Positions 1 to 8,901 of a DNA stretch of 64,000 bases are shown here, piece after piece. The notes beneath the pieces were generated by a model. It was not told where the DNA came from. It saw only the letters and a program-made list of their open reading frames with translations, and ran no database searches. The DNA is from an uncultured Ruminiclostridium sp. Its GTDB lineage: Bacteria; Bacillota; Clostridia; Oscillospirales; Ruminococcaceae. A program made the position numbers and the translations under genes. Location of the stretch: the NCBI GenBank assembly GCA_947623915.1, contig CANQIB010000001.1, positions 186,001 through 250,000 on the forward strand. The letters run 5' to 3'. The stretch's first letter is position 1. Each line of letters opens with the position of its first letter.

Positions 1-1
1 T

Positions 2-988
2 CTCGACGAATTACGCACGAAAATCGACGAGATAGGCGAGCAAAAATTCCGCGCTTCGCAGATATATGACTGGTTACATAACAAAAGAGTCCGCGATTTT
101 TCCGAAATGTCCAATATTTCTGCACAATTAAGAGAGAAATTAAACAAATATTTTTGGATAAATTCAATAAAAATTAAAAAAAGACTTGTATCTGACCTTG
201 ATAATACTGTAAAATATCTATATGGGTTGTATGACGGTGAGAAAATAGAGACCGTACTTATGGAATACAAGCACGGCAACAGCATATGTATATCCACCCA
301 GGTCGGCTGCAAAATGCAATGTAAGTTTTGCGCTTCGACAAAGGCGGGATATGTGCGCGACCTTTTGCCGTCGGAAATGCTTTTGCAAATATACGAGAGC
401 GAAAGGGACAGCGGGCGAAAAATAAATCATGTCGTGCTTATGGGCATAGGCGAACCGCTGGATAATTTTGACAATGTCGTTCAGTTTCTGAAACTCCTTG
501 ACGAGAAGCCGGATATGAGCCTGCGGCACATTTCCGTTTCCACCTGCGGTTTGGCGGACAGGATATACGACCTTGCGGAGCTGAAGCTCGGTATAACACT
601 GTCGGTTTCGCTGCACGCTCCTACCGATGAGATACGCAGCGAGATAATGCCGGTAAACAAACGATACAACATTTCTCAGCTTATGACGGCTTGTAAATAT
701 TATTTTGAAAAGACCGGGCGGCGAATAAGCTATGAATTTGCCCTTATTGACGGAGTGAACGACGATAAAGCTACCGCCGACAGTTTGATAAGGCTTTTAA
801 AAGGGCAGAACTGTCATGTTAATCTCATACCGATAAACGCCATCAAGGACGGAGTGTTTTCGCGCAGCAAGTCTGTGGAGGAATTTAAAGAGATGTTGTC
901 CGACGGGGGGATAAACGCTACGGTAAGGCGCACGCTCGGAGCGGATATAAACGCGGCGTGCGGTCAACTCAGGCGTGACGATCAATAA
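2..988 (+). CDS. rlmN: 23S rRNA (adenine-2503-C2)/tRNA methyltransferase RlmN, 5' end cut by window edge
   Basis: This is a radical SAM methyltransferase that methylates C2 of A2503 in 23S rRNA (and A37 of some tRNAs) in the cytoplasm. The reading frame is open from base 2 without a start codon, and the residues before the first internal ATG (107) already match the RlmN N-terminal region (EIGEQKFRASQIYDWL), so the true start lies left of the window. The CKMQCKFC motif (CX3CX2C) binds the 4Fe-4S cluster. GIGEPLDN and SVSTCG are typical family motifs, and the second catalytic Cys lies in the conserved C-terminal AACGQL. It ends 16 bp before prpC, as in the rlmN-prpC-prkC operon of Bacillus. Confidence 0.95.
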   Translation, partial: LDELRTKIDEIGEQKFRASQIYDWLHNKRVRDFSEMSNISAQLREKLNKYFWINSIKIKKRLVSDLDNTVKYLYGLYDGEKIETVLMEYKHGNSICISTQVGCKMQCKFCASTKAGYVRDLLPSEMLLQIYESERDSGRKINHVVLMGIGEPLDNFDNVVQFLKLLDEKPDMSLRHISVSTCGLADRIYDLAELKLGITLSVSLHAPTDEIRSEIMPVNKRYNISQLMTACKYYFEKTGRRISYEFALIDGVNDDKATADSLIRLLKGQNCHVNLIPINAIKDGVFSRSKSVEEFKEMLSDGGINATVRRTLGADINAACGQLRRDDQ

Positions 989-1004
989 TTAAGGAGAGCC
1001 TTTA

Positions 1005-1736
1005 ATGAAGGTTTATGCAAAAACAGATATAGGGAATATGCGCGACGAAAATCAGGACTGTGTCTGGACGGGCGAGCTTATCGAGGGGGAAGCCGTCGCG
1101 GTCATTCTTTGCGACGGAATGGGCGGAGAAAACGCCGGAGGCTTTGCCAGCGCGGCTACGGTCGATTTTATCAAGGACAGGCTGATCAAAGGTTTTCGCA
1201 GCGATATAACGCGCAACCAGATACGCAATCTGCTTATCACCTCCGTAACGGGGGCAAACAGCGTGATATACGATACCGCCATGTCCGACGAGGACAAAAG
1301 CGGAATGGGCACGACCTGCGTTGCGGGTATAATTTATAACGAACGCGCTTATTTGATAAACGTCGGCGACAGCCGCTGCTACTTCTTTTACGACGACAAT
1401 ATGCAGCAGATAACCAAGGATCACACATATATAAGAAAACTCATCGAAAAAGGCATAATCACTTACGAGGAGAGCAAGACTCATCCCGAAAGGAACAGGA
1501 TCACCAAGGCGGTAGGAGTTTTACCGTTCCTGACGCCGGATTATTTCGAGCTGGACGTCAAAAAGAACGACCTTTTGCTGTTTTGCTCCGACGGACTCAG
1601 CTCATATGCGGAAGATATGGAGATAGCAAAGGTCGTTGCAAAAACGGCGGTGTCACAATGCTGTGACAAGCTGGTGGATTACGTCAATAAACACGGCGGC
1701 AGAGATAACGTTACTGTGGCTGTTGTTTCAATATAA
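1005..1736 (+). CDS. prpC: PP2C-family Ser/Thr protein phosphatase (PrpC/Stp)
   Basis: This cytoplasmic metal-dependent phosphatase reverses phosphorylation by the PASTA kinase encoded next. The 243 residues match the short bacterial PP2C type. Metal-binding and family motifs are visible: DENQD near the N terminus, CDGMGGENAG, GMGTTCVAG, NVGDSRCYF, a C-terminal SDGL and GGRDNVTVAVV at the end. The start is supported by AAGGAGAG upstream of ATG 1005. It sits between rlmN and prkC; the 99-bp gap to prkC holds no clear terminator, so the two are probably co-transcribed. Confidence 0.94.
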   Translation: MKVYAKTDIGNMRDENQDCVWTGELIEGEAVAVILCDGMGGENAGGFASAATVDFIKDRLIKGFRSDITRNQIRNLLITSVTGANSVIYDTAMSDEDKSGMGTTCVAGIIYNERAYLINVGDSRCYFFYDDNMQQITKDHTYIRKLIEKGIITYEESKTHPERNRITKAVGVLPFLTPDYFELDVKKNDLLLFCSDGLSSYAEDMEIAKVVAKTAVSQCCDKLVDYVNKHGGRDNVTVAVVSI

Positions 1737-1835
1737 AATTTATATAAATGCCGAACGGCTTACCGCACGGGCCGGCAAAAGAGATTGCCAGTATTTACGG
1801 CAAACTCGCTATAAGTGCGGAGAAACGGTGGTATT

Positions 1836-4052
1836 ATGGAAAACGACATGGATAATATGATCGGAAAAAGACTTGACGGCAGATACGAGCTTATAGAGCT
1901 TATCGGCGCCGGTGGTATGGCCGACATTTACAAAGCCAGAGATATTACCGAGGATAAGACGGTCGCTGTCAAGATCCTTAAAAATGAATTTGCCGGTAGC
2001 GAAGACTTTTTAAGGCGCTTCAGAAACGAATCCAAAGCCATTGCTCTGCTTTCACACCCGAATATAGTTAAAATATTCGACGTCGGGTTCAGTGATCAGA
2101 TACAGTATATCGTCATGGAATACATAGACGGTATCACTTTGACAGAGTATATCCGCTTGCAGGGAGTCCTCAAATGGAAAGACGCGGTATTTTTCACCAT
2201 TCAGATACTGCGCGCTTTGCAGCACGCACATGACAGAGGTATAGTACATCGCGACATCAAATCCCAAAACGTCATGATGCTCCCCGACGGTACTATCAAG
2301 GTCATGGATTTCGGCATAGCACGGTTCAACCGCGAGACCGACAAGACCATATCCGAAAAGGCGATAGGCTCGGTGCATTATATTTCTCCCGAACAGGCAA
2401 GGGGAGAGATGACCGACGAAAAGAGCGATATATATTCCGTCGGCGTAATGCTGTATGAAATGCTTACAGGTCAAAAGCCGTTTGACGGCGAAACTCCTGT
2501 AGCGATAGCTTTGCAGCATATGCAGACCGCTCCGAAGCCTCCCAGAGAGATAAATTCTTCTATTCCCGAAGGGTTGGAGGAAATAACCCTCAAAGCCATG
2601 CAGAAAGAGCCGTCGCAGCGTTATCAGACTGCCGGCGAGATGATAAACGATATTGAAGAATTCAAAAAAGACCCCAGCATAGTATTTGAGTATAAGTATT
2701 TCACCTCCGACGAGACCACAAAGTATTTTGATAAGGTGACCACAGAGCCCGAAAACGACGAGGAGCTTGTACCCTCCGATGATGAAGAGGGAGAAGAAGA
2801 TATTTACGACGAGGACGACGAGGAAGAGATAGAGGAAAGACGTTCTCCGCTGCTGCCGATACTTTTCGCCGTTGCGTCGGTGTTTGTTATAATGACCGCG
2901 TGGCTCATTTTCACGATAGTTACCGGAAGTATCCCGAATACCAGCGGAAACGACGATGAAATGACTATGCCAGCGTTGGTAAACAAGACGCTTGAAGAGG
3001 TAAGAGAACAGTATCCCGACCTCAAGCTCGACATAGAAAGAGAGTATTCGACGGAGTTCGATGAAGACGTTGTAATGGATCAGGAAACGCCCACGGGTCG
3101 TACCATCAAGAAAAGCTCCATTATAAAAATAACGGTCAGCGACGGACCGCAGGAAGTCGAAATTCGAGATTTCACCAATCTCAGAGGCGAAGACGCCGTT
3201 CAATCTCTGACTAAAGATAAGCTGAAAGCGAAGATAGTAAACGTCGAGGACGACAAGGTAGCGGAGGGGTATGTCATCAAGACGGATCCGCCTGCGCGCA
3301 CCAAGGTCGATCAGGGCACGGAGGTCAAGGTATACGTCAGCCTCGGCAACGCCGACAAGCCCGTAAATGTGCCTAAGTTCCTCGAAATGACTATCGAAGA
3401 GGCTAGAGAAGAAGCGGAAAAGAAGCATCTTAAGCTGGTCGAGGAGCAGCAGCCCTCCAACGAGTACGAGGAAGGTATCGTATTCAAGCAGGAGCCCGCG
3501 CCCAATTCGGTGGTAAATCAGGATTCCGAGGTCCATGTTATCGTAAGTAACGGCGAAAGCATAAACCTTGATTATGAAATATCCGTTGCACTTCCTGCCG
3601 ACGCGGCAAATACCGGCACGTTTAAGTTTGAGTATTACCGTGACGGTATAAAGGTCAAGGAAGAGACCCGCGACATGATAGCGAACGCAGGCACTTCCAT
3701 TTCCTGGAAGGTAAGCGGTTCGGAGGAAACCAGATACAATATTACCGTTACCAACATGAGTGACACCTCCCTGAAAGGCACGCTGATAGAAGTCATTGTA
3801 GATTACAGCGAGGATCCGCCCGTTGAGAATGTTGTCGAAAAGAACGAGAACATATTCACGGAGCTGCGGTATATTCCGCCGGCTACCGAGCCGCCGGTAG
3901 TTGTCGCAACGCCTCCTCCTCAGACGCCGCCGGCAACTACGCCGCCTCCGCCGGTCACTCAGTCGACGCCCGTTGTGACCGATCCGCCCGCTACGCCCTC
4001 CGAATCCGATACTCCGTCCGAGCCGGGCGGAGAATCGCAGGAAGAAGCCTGA
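1836..4052 (+). CDS. prkC: PASTA-domain Ser/Thr protein kinase (PrkC/StkP type)
   Basis: This membrane kinase senses muropeptides or lipid II outside and phosphorylates proteins inside. The kinase domain (about 13-275) shows GAGGMADIY, HRDIKSQN (near residue 137), DFG and SPE. A very acidic linker follows, then a transmembrane helix (about 338-362) and three PASTA repeats (about 375-575). After these comes a beta-rich stretch and a Pro/Thr-rich extracellular tail, which is not part of the basic PrkC plan. I chose ATG 1836 (MENDMDNMIGK); an in-frame GTG at 1815 would add seven residues but has no better ribosome site. It is paired with prpC upstream and followed by rsgA, as in Bacillus. Confidence 0.94.
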   Translation: MENDMDNMIGKRLDGRYELIELIGAGGMADIYKARDITEDKTVAVKILKNEFAGSEDFLRRFRNESKAIALLSHPNIVKIFDVGFSDQIQYIVMEYIDGITLTEYIRLQGVLKWKDAVFFTIQILRALQHAHDRGIVHRDIKSQNVMMLPDGTIKVMDFGIARFNRETDKTISEKAIGSVHYISPEQARGEMTDEKSDIYSVGVMLYEMLTGQKPFDGETPVAIALQHMQTAPKPPREINSSIPEGLEEITLKAMQKEPSQRYQTAGEMINDIEEFKKDPSIVFEYKYFTSDETTKYFDKVTTEPENDEELVPSDDEEGEEDIYDEDDEEEIEERRSPLLPILFAVASVFVIMTAWLIFTIVTGSIPNTSGNDDEMTMPALVNKTLEEVREQYPDLKLDIEREYSTEFDEDVVMDQETPTGRTIKKSSIIKITVSDGPQEVEIRDFTNLRGEDAVQSLTKDKLKAKIVNVEDDKVAEGYVIKTDPPARTKVDQGTEVKVYVSLGNADKPVNVPKFLEMTIEEAREEAEKKHLKLVEEQQPSNEYEEGIVFKQEPAPNSVVNQDSEVHVIVSNGESINLDYEISVALPADAANTGTFKFEYYRDGIKVKEETRDMIANAGTSISWKVSGSEETRYNITVTNMSDTSLKGTLIEVIVDYSEDPPVENVVEKNENIFTELRYIPPATEPPVVVATPPPQTPPATTPPPPVTQSTPVVTDPPATPSESDTPSEPGGESQEEA

Positions 4053-4098
4053 GCCGTCACGTTTGGAAGAATGACTTAACCGAGAGGTATTAACGATT

Positions 4099-4992
4099 TT
4101 GTCTGAAAAAAAATACAAAGGCATAATAACAAAAGCTGTCGGGGGTAACTACGATGTAGTCACCTCCGACGGTGTTATATGCTGCGCGGCACGCGGTATA
4201 TTCCGCAAAAATAAGATCTCGCCCTGCGCCGGCGACAATGTTACGGTAGAGCTTAACGGCTCCGACCGACCTGTTATAACCGAGATAGACGAACGCAAAA
4301 ACCATCTTATACGTCCGCCTTTGTCAAATCTTGACTGCGTTTTGACGGTCATATCTTCGGTAGAGCCTTTGCCTAACCCGTTTGTCACGGATAAGCTCAT
4401 TTCCGTATTTGAAAGTAAAGCTATAGAGCCTATCATCGTCATGACCAAAAATGATATAAAAGCGTGCGAGGAGTTTGCCGAGATTTATAAAAGCGGCGGC
4501 TTTAAGGTGATATTCAGCGATGAAAGCGGAGCGGGAAGCGACGAGATACTTGCGGCGATAAAGGGAAAGCTGTCCGCTTTGATAGGAAATTCCGGCGTAG
4601 GAAAATCCACGCTGATAAACCGAATATTCCCCGAACTGGCTTTGGACACCGCGCAGATAAGCAAAAAGCTGGGCAGAGGCAGACACACCACCCGACAGGT
4701 AGAGCTGTACGAATTGCCGGACGGCGGATATTTGGCGGATACGCCGGGATTTTCCACGGTCGAGATAAGCAGATACGGGTATGTGGATAAGGCGCAGTTA
4801 CAGTATACGTTCAGAGAATTTAAGGAATATATAGGGCATTGCAGATACAACGACTGCGTACATTTGAAAGAGAGCGGCTGTGCCGTGACGGACGCCGTAA
4901 AGCAAGGGAAAATAAACGTTTCGCGTTATAATTCATATGTACGGCTTTTTGAGGAAGCAAAAAAATTAAACGACTGGGAATTTAAGGAATAA
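4099..4992 (+). CDS. rsgA: Ribosome small-subunit-dependent GTPase RsgA (CpgA/YloQ)
   Basis: This circularly permuted GTPase helps late maturation of the 30S subunit. An N-terminal OB-fold comes first, then the G motifs in permuted order: TKND (G4), GNSGVGKSTL (G1) and DTPGF (G3). The C-terminal zinc site is visible as Cys and His residues around GHCRYNDCVHLKESGC. The length of 297 aa is normal. The start is TTG 4099 with GAGAGG about ten bases upstream; no ATG fits. In Bacillus rpe lies between rsgA and thiN; here thiN follows after 6 bp, so rpe is absent from this operon. Confidence 0.95.
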   Translation: MSEKKYKGIITKAVGGNYDVVTSDGVICCAARGIFRKNKISPCAGDNVTVELNGSDRPVITEIDERKNHLIRPPLSNLDCVLTVISSVEPLPNPFVTDKLISVFESKAIEPIIVMTKNDIKACEEFAEIYKSGGFKVIFSDESGAGSDEILAAIKGKLSALIGNSGVGKSTLINRIFPELALDTAQISKKLGRGRHTTRQVELYELPDGGYLADTPGFSTVEISRYGYVDKAQLQYTFREFKEYIGHCRYNDCVHLKESGCAVTDAVKQGKINVSRYNSYVRLFEEAKKLNDWEFKE

Positions 4993-4998
4993 AAGAGG

Positions 4999-5622
4999 GT
5001 GGAAACTATCAAGCGGTGTTTTATAGTTTGCGCAGGTCCTGAGGGCTGCGGCAGCGCATTTATCCCGAAAGACAGCTTTGTGATATGCGCGGACGGCGGA
5101 TACGAAAAGGCAATGGCGGCAGGTATTCGCCCCGACTTGCTGATAGGTGATTTTGACAGCATCGGTGCTATGCCAGACGACGTGAAAGAAATAATAAAAG
5201 CTCCCTCGCATAAGGATCAAACCGATACGCTGCTTGCGGTGATGACGGCGGAAGAAAGAGGATTTACCGATATTACCCTGCTCGGCGCTTGCATGGGTAG
5301 GGTAGACCATACCATAGCCAACCTCCAGACGTTAAAATACATGAGCAAACGGGGATTAAAGGGAAGAATAGCAGGAGAATGTACCGACGCTTTTTTTCTT
5401 AAAGACGGCAGTATAGAGCTTGCCCCCGACAAAAGCCGCTACCTGTCGGTTTTTTCTTTAACGGACAAAAGCGAGATAAGCATACGGGGAGCGGAATATC
5501 CGTTGGAGCATTATATTATGAGCGACAGCGAGCCGATAGGAGTAAGCAACGAATTTTGCGATACGGTATGTAAAATAACCGTATACAGCGGTGAAGTTAT
5601 AGTCCTGACCGTCAAAAAGTAA
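4999..5622 (+). CDS. thiN: Thiamine pyrophosphokinase
   Basis: This enzyme transfers pyrophosphate from ATP to thiamine to give thiamine pyrophosphate. Family motifs are ICADGGYEKA, the substrate-site string PDLLIGDFDSIG, KDQTDT and LGACMGRVDHTIANL. The length of 207 aa is normal. The start is a GTG 7 bp after the rsgA stop; AAGGA within the end of rsgA is the likely ribosome site, giving translational coupling. Gene order rsgA-thiN-spoVM is the conserved Firmicutes arrangement. Confidence 0.94.
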   Translation: METIKRCFIVCAGPEGCGSAFIPKDSFVICADGGYEKAMAAGIRPDLLIGDFDSIGAMPDDVKEIIKAPSHKDQTDTLLAVMTAEERGFTDITLLGACMGRVDHTIANLQTLKYMSKRGLKGRIAGECTDAFFLKDGSIELAPDKSRYLSVFSLTDKSEISIRGAEYPLEHYIMSDSEPIGVSNEFCDTVCKITVYSGEVIVLTVKK

Positions 5623-5684
5623 CATATTTTCCGTCCGCGGAATAAAGTGTAGTAGGCTTTAGGCGATCCGACGGAGGGAAAAAA

Positions 5685-5843
5685 ATGAGGCACCGCAATA
5701 ATCGCAAAAATATCATACCTGCTTTGATTTTGGCGTGTATCGGAGCGCTCATTTGCATAACATACCTTTCCGCCGAGGTAATGCTGCTGGTTTTAGCGGT
5801 AATACTTATCGCCTTGGGCGTGTGGCTGTTATTCTGCGGATAA
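5685..5843 (+). CDS. 52-residue hydrophobic protein, probable two-helix membrane protein
   Basis: I do not recognise the family. The protein starts with a basic segment (MRHRNNRKN) followed by two hydrophobic stretches (about 10-29 and 32-51) separated by a short polar turn, which suggests a hairpin of two membrane helices. A strong ribosome site (GGAGGG) precedes the ATG. It lies between thiN and spoVM in the same direction, so it could be a small spore-membrane protein, but that is only inferred from position. It is too short for most gene-calling cut-offs. Confidence 0.7.
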   Translation: MRHRNNRKNIIPALILACIGALICITYLSAEVMLLVLAVILIALGVWLLFCG

Positions 5844-5861
5844 CGAAAGAGAGGTACATAT

Positions 5862-5945
5862 ATGAAAATAGTTGTCTGGAAAAGCCCAAAATTTTTAGCA
5901 GGTTTTTTACGTTTTTTCTTTAAAATAAAAAAGACCGAAGCGTAA
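5862..5945 (+). CDS. spoVM: Stage V sporulation protein SpoVM (27 aa)
   Basis: SpoVM is a tiny amphipathic helix that marks the convex forespore membrane and recruits SpoIVA for coat and cortex assembly. The encoded peptide MKIVVWKSPKFLAGFLRFFF (then seven more, mostly charged, residues) has the family pattern MKxxxxKxPKFLxGxxR and the usual length of 26-27 residues. A ribosome site (AGAGAGG) precedes ATG 5862. Location downstream of prkC-rsgA-thiN is where spoVM lies in Bacillus. A rho-independent terminator follows directly, closing the operon. Recognition rests on motif, length and synteny together. Confidence 0.88.
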   Translation: MKIVVWKSPKFLAGFLRFFFKIKKTEA

Positions 5946-5954
5946 CGACCTACG

Positions 5955-5993
5955 AAAATATCCGTCCGTGTGTATAAAACGGACGGATATTTT
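5955..5993 (+). terminator. Rho-independent terminator after spoVM
   Basis: A perfect stem (AAAATATCCGTCCG pairing with CGGACGGATATTTT) with a short A/T loop lies 10 bp after the spoVM stop. The U-rich 3' arm supports termination of the rlmN to spoVM operon. Confidence 0.85.
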
Positions 5994-6044
5994 CGATTTA
6001 TGGGGGAAATTTATACTTAACGTAAATTTTTTTAAAAAAGGGGG

Positions 6045-6073
6045 TTGACAAAATCAAAACATTATGGTATACT
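6045..6073 (+). promoter_or_regulatory. Sigma-A promoter of the initiator tRNA
   Basis: TTGACA at 6045-6050 and TATACT at 6068-6073 are separated by exactly 17 nt, and the tRNA begins 27 bp further on. Confidence 0.88.
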
Positions 6074-6100
6074 TGTAAAGCATTCAGAAGAAAGATATAT

Positions 6101-6175
<75 letters not shown>

Positions 6176-6176
6176 T

Positions 6177-6207
6177 AAATCGGCAGGACATACGTCTTGC
6201 CGATTTC
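6177..6207. terminator. Terminator between tRNA-fMet and ylbJ
   Basis: A 13-bp stem (AAATCGGCAGGAC with GTCTTGCCGATTT, one G-U pair) with T-rich sequence after it lies between convergent transcription units and could serve both. Confidence 0.8.
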
Positions 6208-6216
6208 TTTATCTCC

Positions 6217-7269
6217 TCATGTTTTCCTTTTCAACGGCGTTATATAGGACAATAATATGACCGTCATGGAAAGTACGCATATTGTAACTAACGGGTCGTC
6301 TATAAGAACAGACGGAGCATAAAATCCCGAAGTCGAAACGCTTGGCTCAAATCCGAAAATACAGGTGAGCGCAAAGCATATCAAACCCGACAGCGCGGCG
6401 GAAATCATACGGACCGCCGTAAATTTCAAAGCGTTTAATTTAAAATCGCTCAGCGCAAGGACTTGGAAAATAACGCATATACCTCCGAACGATACCAGCG
6501 CCGCGGCGACAGGCAGCGGCAGCGCCGCTCCCGAATTTTTTATGTTCGTTATCTCCCAAACGCTCATTATCACCGTGTTTACTATTTTCCCGTCGGATAA
6601 ATTTATTCCGAGATACCGTATCAATTCCAATACAGTATTGAACATTATCATTGAAAGACATACCGTAAGCAAAGCGCTGCCGGTAGACATAAGGCTCTTT
6701 TTTACCGTTGCCGCCGAAAGATCCGGCGCTCTTTTTTTTATATTTTTTTCGGGTTTAAATTTAAACGTCATAAACGCGCCAATAATAAAATTAGCGGTAA
6801 GGCAGGCTATAAAAACATACATTCCCGCCTGAAAGCTGTTATACACGGTAAAACCTACCACTCCCGCGATGAACGCCGGACCGCTGTTATAACAAAAGAG
6901 CGCACAGCTTTCCGCAATTTCGTTATATTTTTTATTTTGCGCAATCAGAGTGCTTATCAGCTTCACTCCGACAGGATAGCCGCCTATTTGGCTCATTGCA
7001 AAAACGCTGAACATCGCGCTGTCCAGCTTTATGATATGCCGTAATATGTACCATAAAGGCATGAATATAAGATTTCCCAGTCCGCTTTGAGTAAGCAGAG
7101 TGCAAAGCATCATATATCCGAAAAGAGACGGTATAAGTGAATTAAGACATACGTCGGTGCAGGCTATGACCGCTTGGGATACGCCTTTACTGTCGCTTAC
7201 CAGCATTACTGACAGTAAAAGTCCCAGCAGGGCGAAAAGCAGCACTTTTATTTTTTCCTTTTTGTTCAT
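6217..7269 (-). CDS. ylbJ: YlbJ-like sporulation integral membrane protein (nucleoside-recognition/GATE family)
   Basis: This is a polytopic membrane protein of 350 aa with about eight hydrophobic segments. It carries the family-typical SQIGGYPVGVKLI and the CYNSGPAFIAG segment. YlbJ is produced in the mother cell and is needed for heat-resistant spores in Bacillus; its transported substrate is unknown. AAGGAT precedes the ATG. It lies between a tRNA and yqfC, transcribed alone from the opposite strand. The assignment is by recalled family features; a related spore-maturation or gate protein cannot be excluded. Confidence 0.75.
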   Translation of the reverse strand: MNKKEKIKVLLFALLGLLLSVMLVSDSKGVSQAVIACTDVCLNSLIPSLFGYMMLCTLLTQSGLGNLIFMPLWYILRHIIKLDSAMFSVFAMSQIGGYPVGVKLISTLIAQNKKYNEIAESCALFCYNSGPAFIAGVVGFTVYNSFQAGMYVFIACLTANFIIGAFMTFKFKPEKNIKKRAPDLSAATVKKSLMSTGSALLTVCLSMIMFNTVLELIRYLGINLSDGKIVNTVIMSVWEITNIKNSGAALPLPVAAALVSFGGICVIFQVLALSDFKLNALKFTAVRMISAALSGLICFALTCIFGFEPSVSTSGFYAPSVLIDDPLVTICVLSMTVILLSYITPLKRKT

Positions 7270-7334
7270 ATCTTTTATCCTTATTCTTTTTTTGCCGTAC
7301 TTGCATATAGATTATATGAAAGGACGGTGAAAAA

Positions 7335-7592
7335 ATGAACGTAAATAAGCTCGCAATGAAATTTGAAAATTTCAAAAATGTTTTTAAGAATCATTCCTAT
7401 CTCTCTTTTGAGGATAACGGGACCGTTTCGATAGAATATGTGAGAGAAGTTTTATTGCTTGAAGAAAACGTCATAAAGCTGCGGCTTGCTAAAAATACCG
7501 TAAAAATCATCGGACTTGAGCTGTCTATGACTAATTTTTCGTATGACAGCGTAAAAATCTACGGAAAAATAGAATCGGTGGCGTTTGAATAA
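7335..7592 (+). CDS. yqfC: Sporulation protein YqfC
   Basis: This 85-residue protein belongs to the YabP/YqfC family of spore coat/cortex-associated proteins expressed in the mother cell. Recognisable features are the central ITV-like beta segments, VREVLLLEENVIKLRL and KIIGLELSMTNFSYDSVKIYGKIESVAF. A strong ribosome site (AAAGGACGGTG) precedes the ATG. It is followed directly by yqfD and then phoH, the same order as in Bacillus, which confirms the call. Confidence 0.9.
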   Translation: MNVNKLAMKFENFKNVFKNHSYLSFEDNGTVSIEYVREVLLLEENVIKLRLAKNTVKIIGLELSMTNFSYDSVKIYGKIESVAFE

Positions 7593-7620
7593 AAGCCGTC
7601 GAAGAAAGGAAACGGTAAAG

Positions 7621-8832
7621 TTGAAAAAAAGAAGATCTAAAACAAGTTTCGGATATGTCAGATTTTGCTGTTTGGGAGGATTTCAGGAAAAATTTATCAG
7701 CAAGCTGATAGAAAACGACATACGTTTGTTTGACGTAAAACAGGAAAAAGGAAAGCTCACCGCGCTGGCTTATCCGTCGGATTATGAATTTATAGCGCGC
7801 ACGGCGGTAAAATACAAGATACGGATAAGGGTCATACAACGCAAAGGACTGTATTTTTTCCTCAGAAGATACCGAAAGCGTTGGGGCATTATCGCCGGTG
7901 TTTTAAGCTGCTGCGCCATAATTCTTATAATGTCGCAATTCGTATGGGATATTCAAATAAGCGGTAACGAAACGGTGCCGGAAACCGAAATACTAAAAGT
8001 TTTGGAAAAGGAAGGGCTGAGCCCGGGAGTCGGAAAATTCGGCTTTGATACAAGGTCCTGCGAACTGAGCACCGTCAACGCGATAGAAAAATTATCATGG
8101 GTGAGCGTTGAGCGTGAAGGGAGCAGGGTATATGTAAAGGTCGGAGAAAGCAGGAGCGAGGAAGCTCCCGAGATACCGGTAGACACCCCATGTAATATTA
8201 TTGCGGACTGTGACGGACAGCTTATCGGAGCTATAGTACATCGCGGCAAGCTGATGACTGATATCGGCAGCGGGGTGAGAAAGGGACAGCTTTTGGTAAG
8301 CGGTACTGTAAACGACAACGGAGGAAATATCGTATATGTACATTCCGACGGAGAGTTTACCGTTCGTACCGAGCAGACGGAGGAATTTTATCTTCCGTTC
8401 AAAACTACCGTAAAAACGTCGGACGGAGAGCAGATACACAATTCCTATTTCATGATAGGCGCCTTTTCTTTTCCGATACCGTGGGAAAGCGGTTCCGCTC
8501 CGTCAGATGAATACAGCTATTCCGAGGAGATACATAAGCTCAGCTTTTTCGGTTTGGAAACGCCGTTTAAAATTAGACGGGGAACGTATACCGAATATAC
8601 TGAAAAGGACGTTACATATACCAACCGCGATTTGACGGAAATGCTTGAAAGGGAAAAAGAGAACTACGAGAAAAATTTCCTGTCTGATGTAAAGATAACG
8701 GACGAGGAAAAGACCTTTACTCCCGATGAAAACGGCATAAAACTGACCGTTAAATACACCTTGGAAAAGAGCTTCGGCGAAAAAGCGCCTATCAACATAA
8801 CCTACGGCGGTAACGCTCTTACGGGTGAATAG
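7621..8832 (+). CDS. yqfD: Sporulation protein YqfD
   Basis: YqfD is a mother-cell membrane protein needed for efficient sporulation. The protein (403 aa) has a short N-terminal domain, one transmembrane helix at about 88-108 and an extracytoplasmic domain beginning WDIQISGNETVPETEIL, a POTRA-like start. I chose TTG 7621 because AGAAAGGA lies about ten bases before it. An in-frame TTG at 7585 overlaps the yqfC end and lacks a ribosome site. It is coupled to yqfC. Confidence 0.88.
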   Translation: MKKRRSKTSFGYVRFCCLGGFQEKFISKLIENDIRLFDVKQEKGKLTALAYPSDYEFIARTAVKYKIRIRVIQRKGLYFFLRRYRKRWGIIAGVLSCCAIILIMSQFVWDIQISGNETVPETEILKVLEKEGLSPGVGKFGFDTRSCELSTVNAIEKLSWVSVEREGSRVYVKVGESRSEEAPEIPVDTPCNIIADCDGQLIGAIVHRGKLMTDIGSGVRKGQLLVSGTVNDNGGNIVYVHSDGEFTVRTEQTEEFYLPFKTTVKTSDGEQIHNSYFMIGAFSFPIPWESGSAPSDEYSYSEEIHKLSFFGLETPFKIRRGTYTEYTEKDVTYTNRDLTEMLEREKENYEKNFLSDVKITDEEKTFTPDENGIKLTVKYTLEKSFGEKAPINITYGGNALTGE

Positions 8833-8872
8833 GCATGCGGGAGTCCTTTATTAAAAAAATTGTGTTCTATCC

Positions 8873-8901
8873 TTGAAAAGCGGGTCGAAATATGGTATAA
8901 T
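8873..8901 (+). promoter_or_regulatory. Probable promoter of the phoH-mutS2 operon
   Basis: TTGAAA (8873) and TATAAT (8896-8901) have a 17-nt spacer. Transcription from here would include about 220 nt of structured leader before phoH. The -10 part lies inside the first copy of a 42-bp direct repeat. Confidence 0.7.

Noticed and set aside
2052-4124. 690-codon open frame on the minus strand
   Set aside because: Antisense shadow of the clearly coding prkC; Arg/Tyr-rich nonsense composition and no ribosome site.
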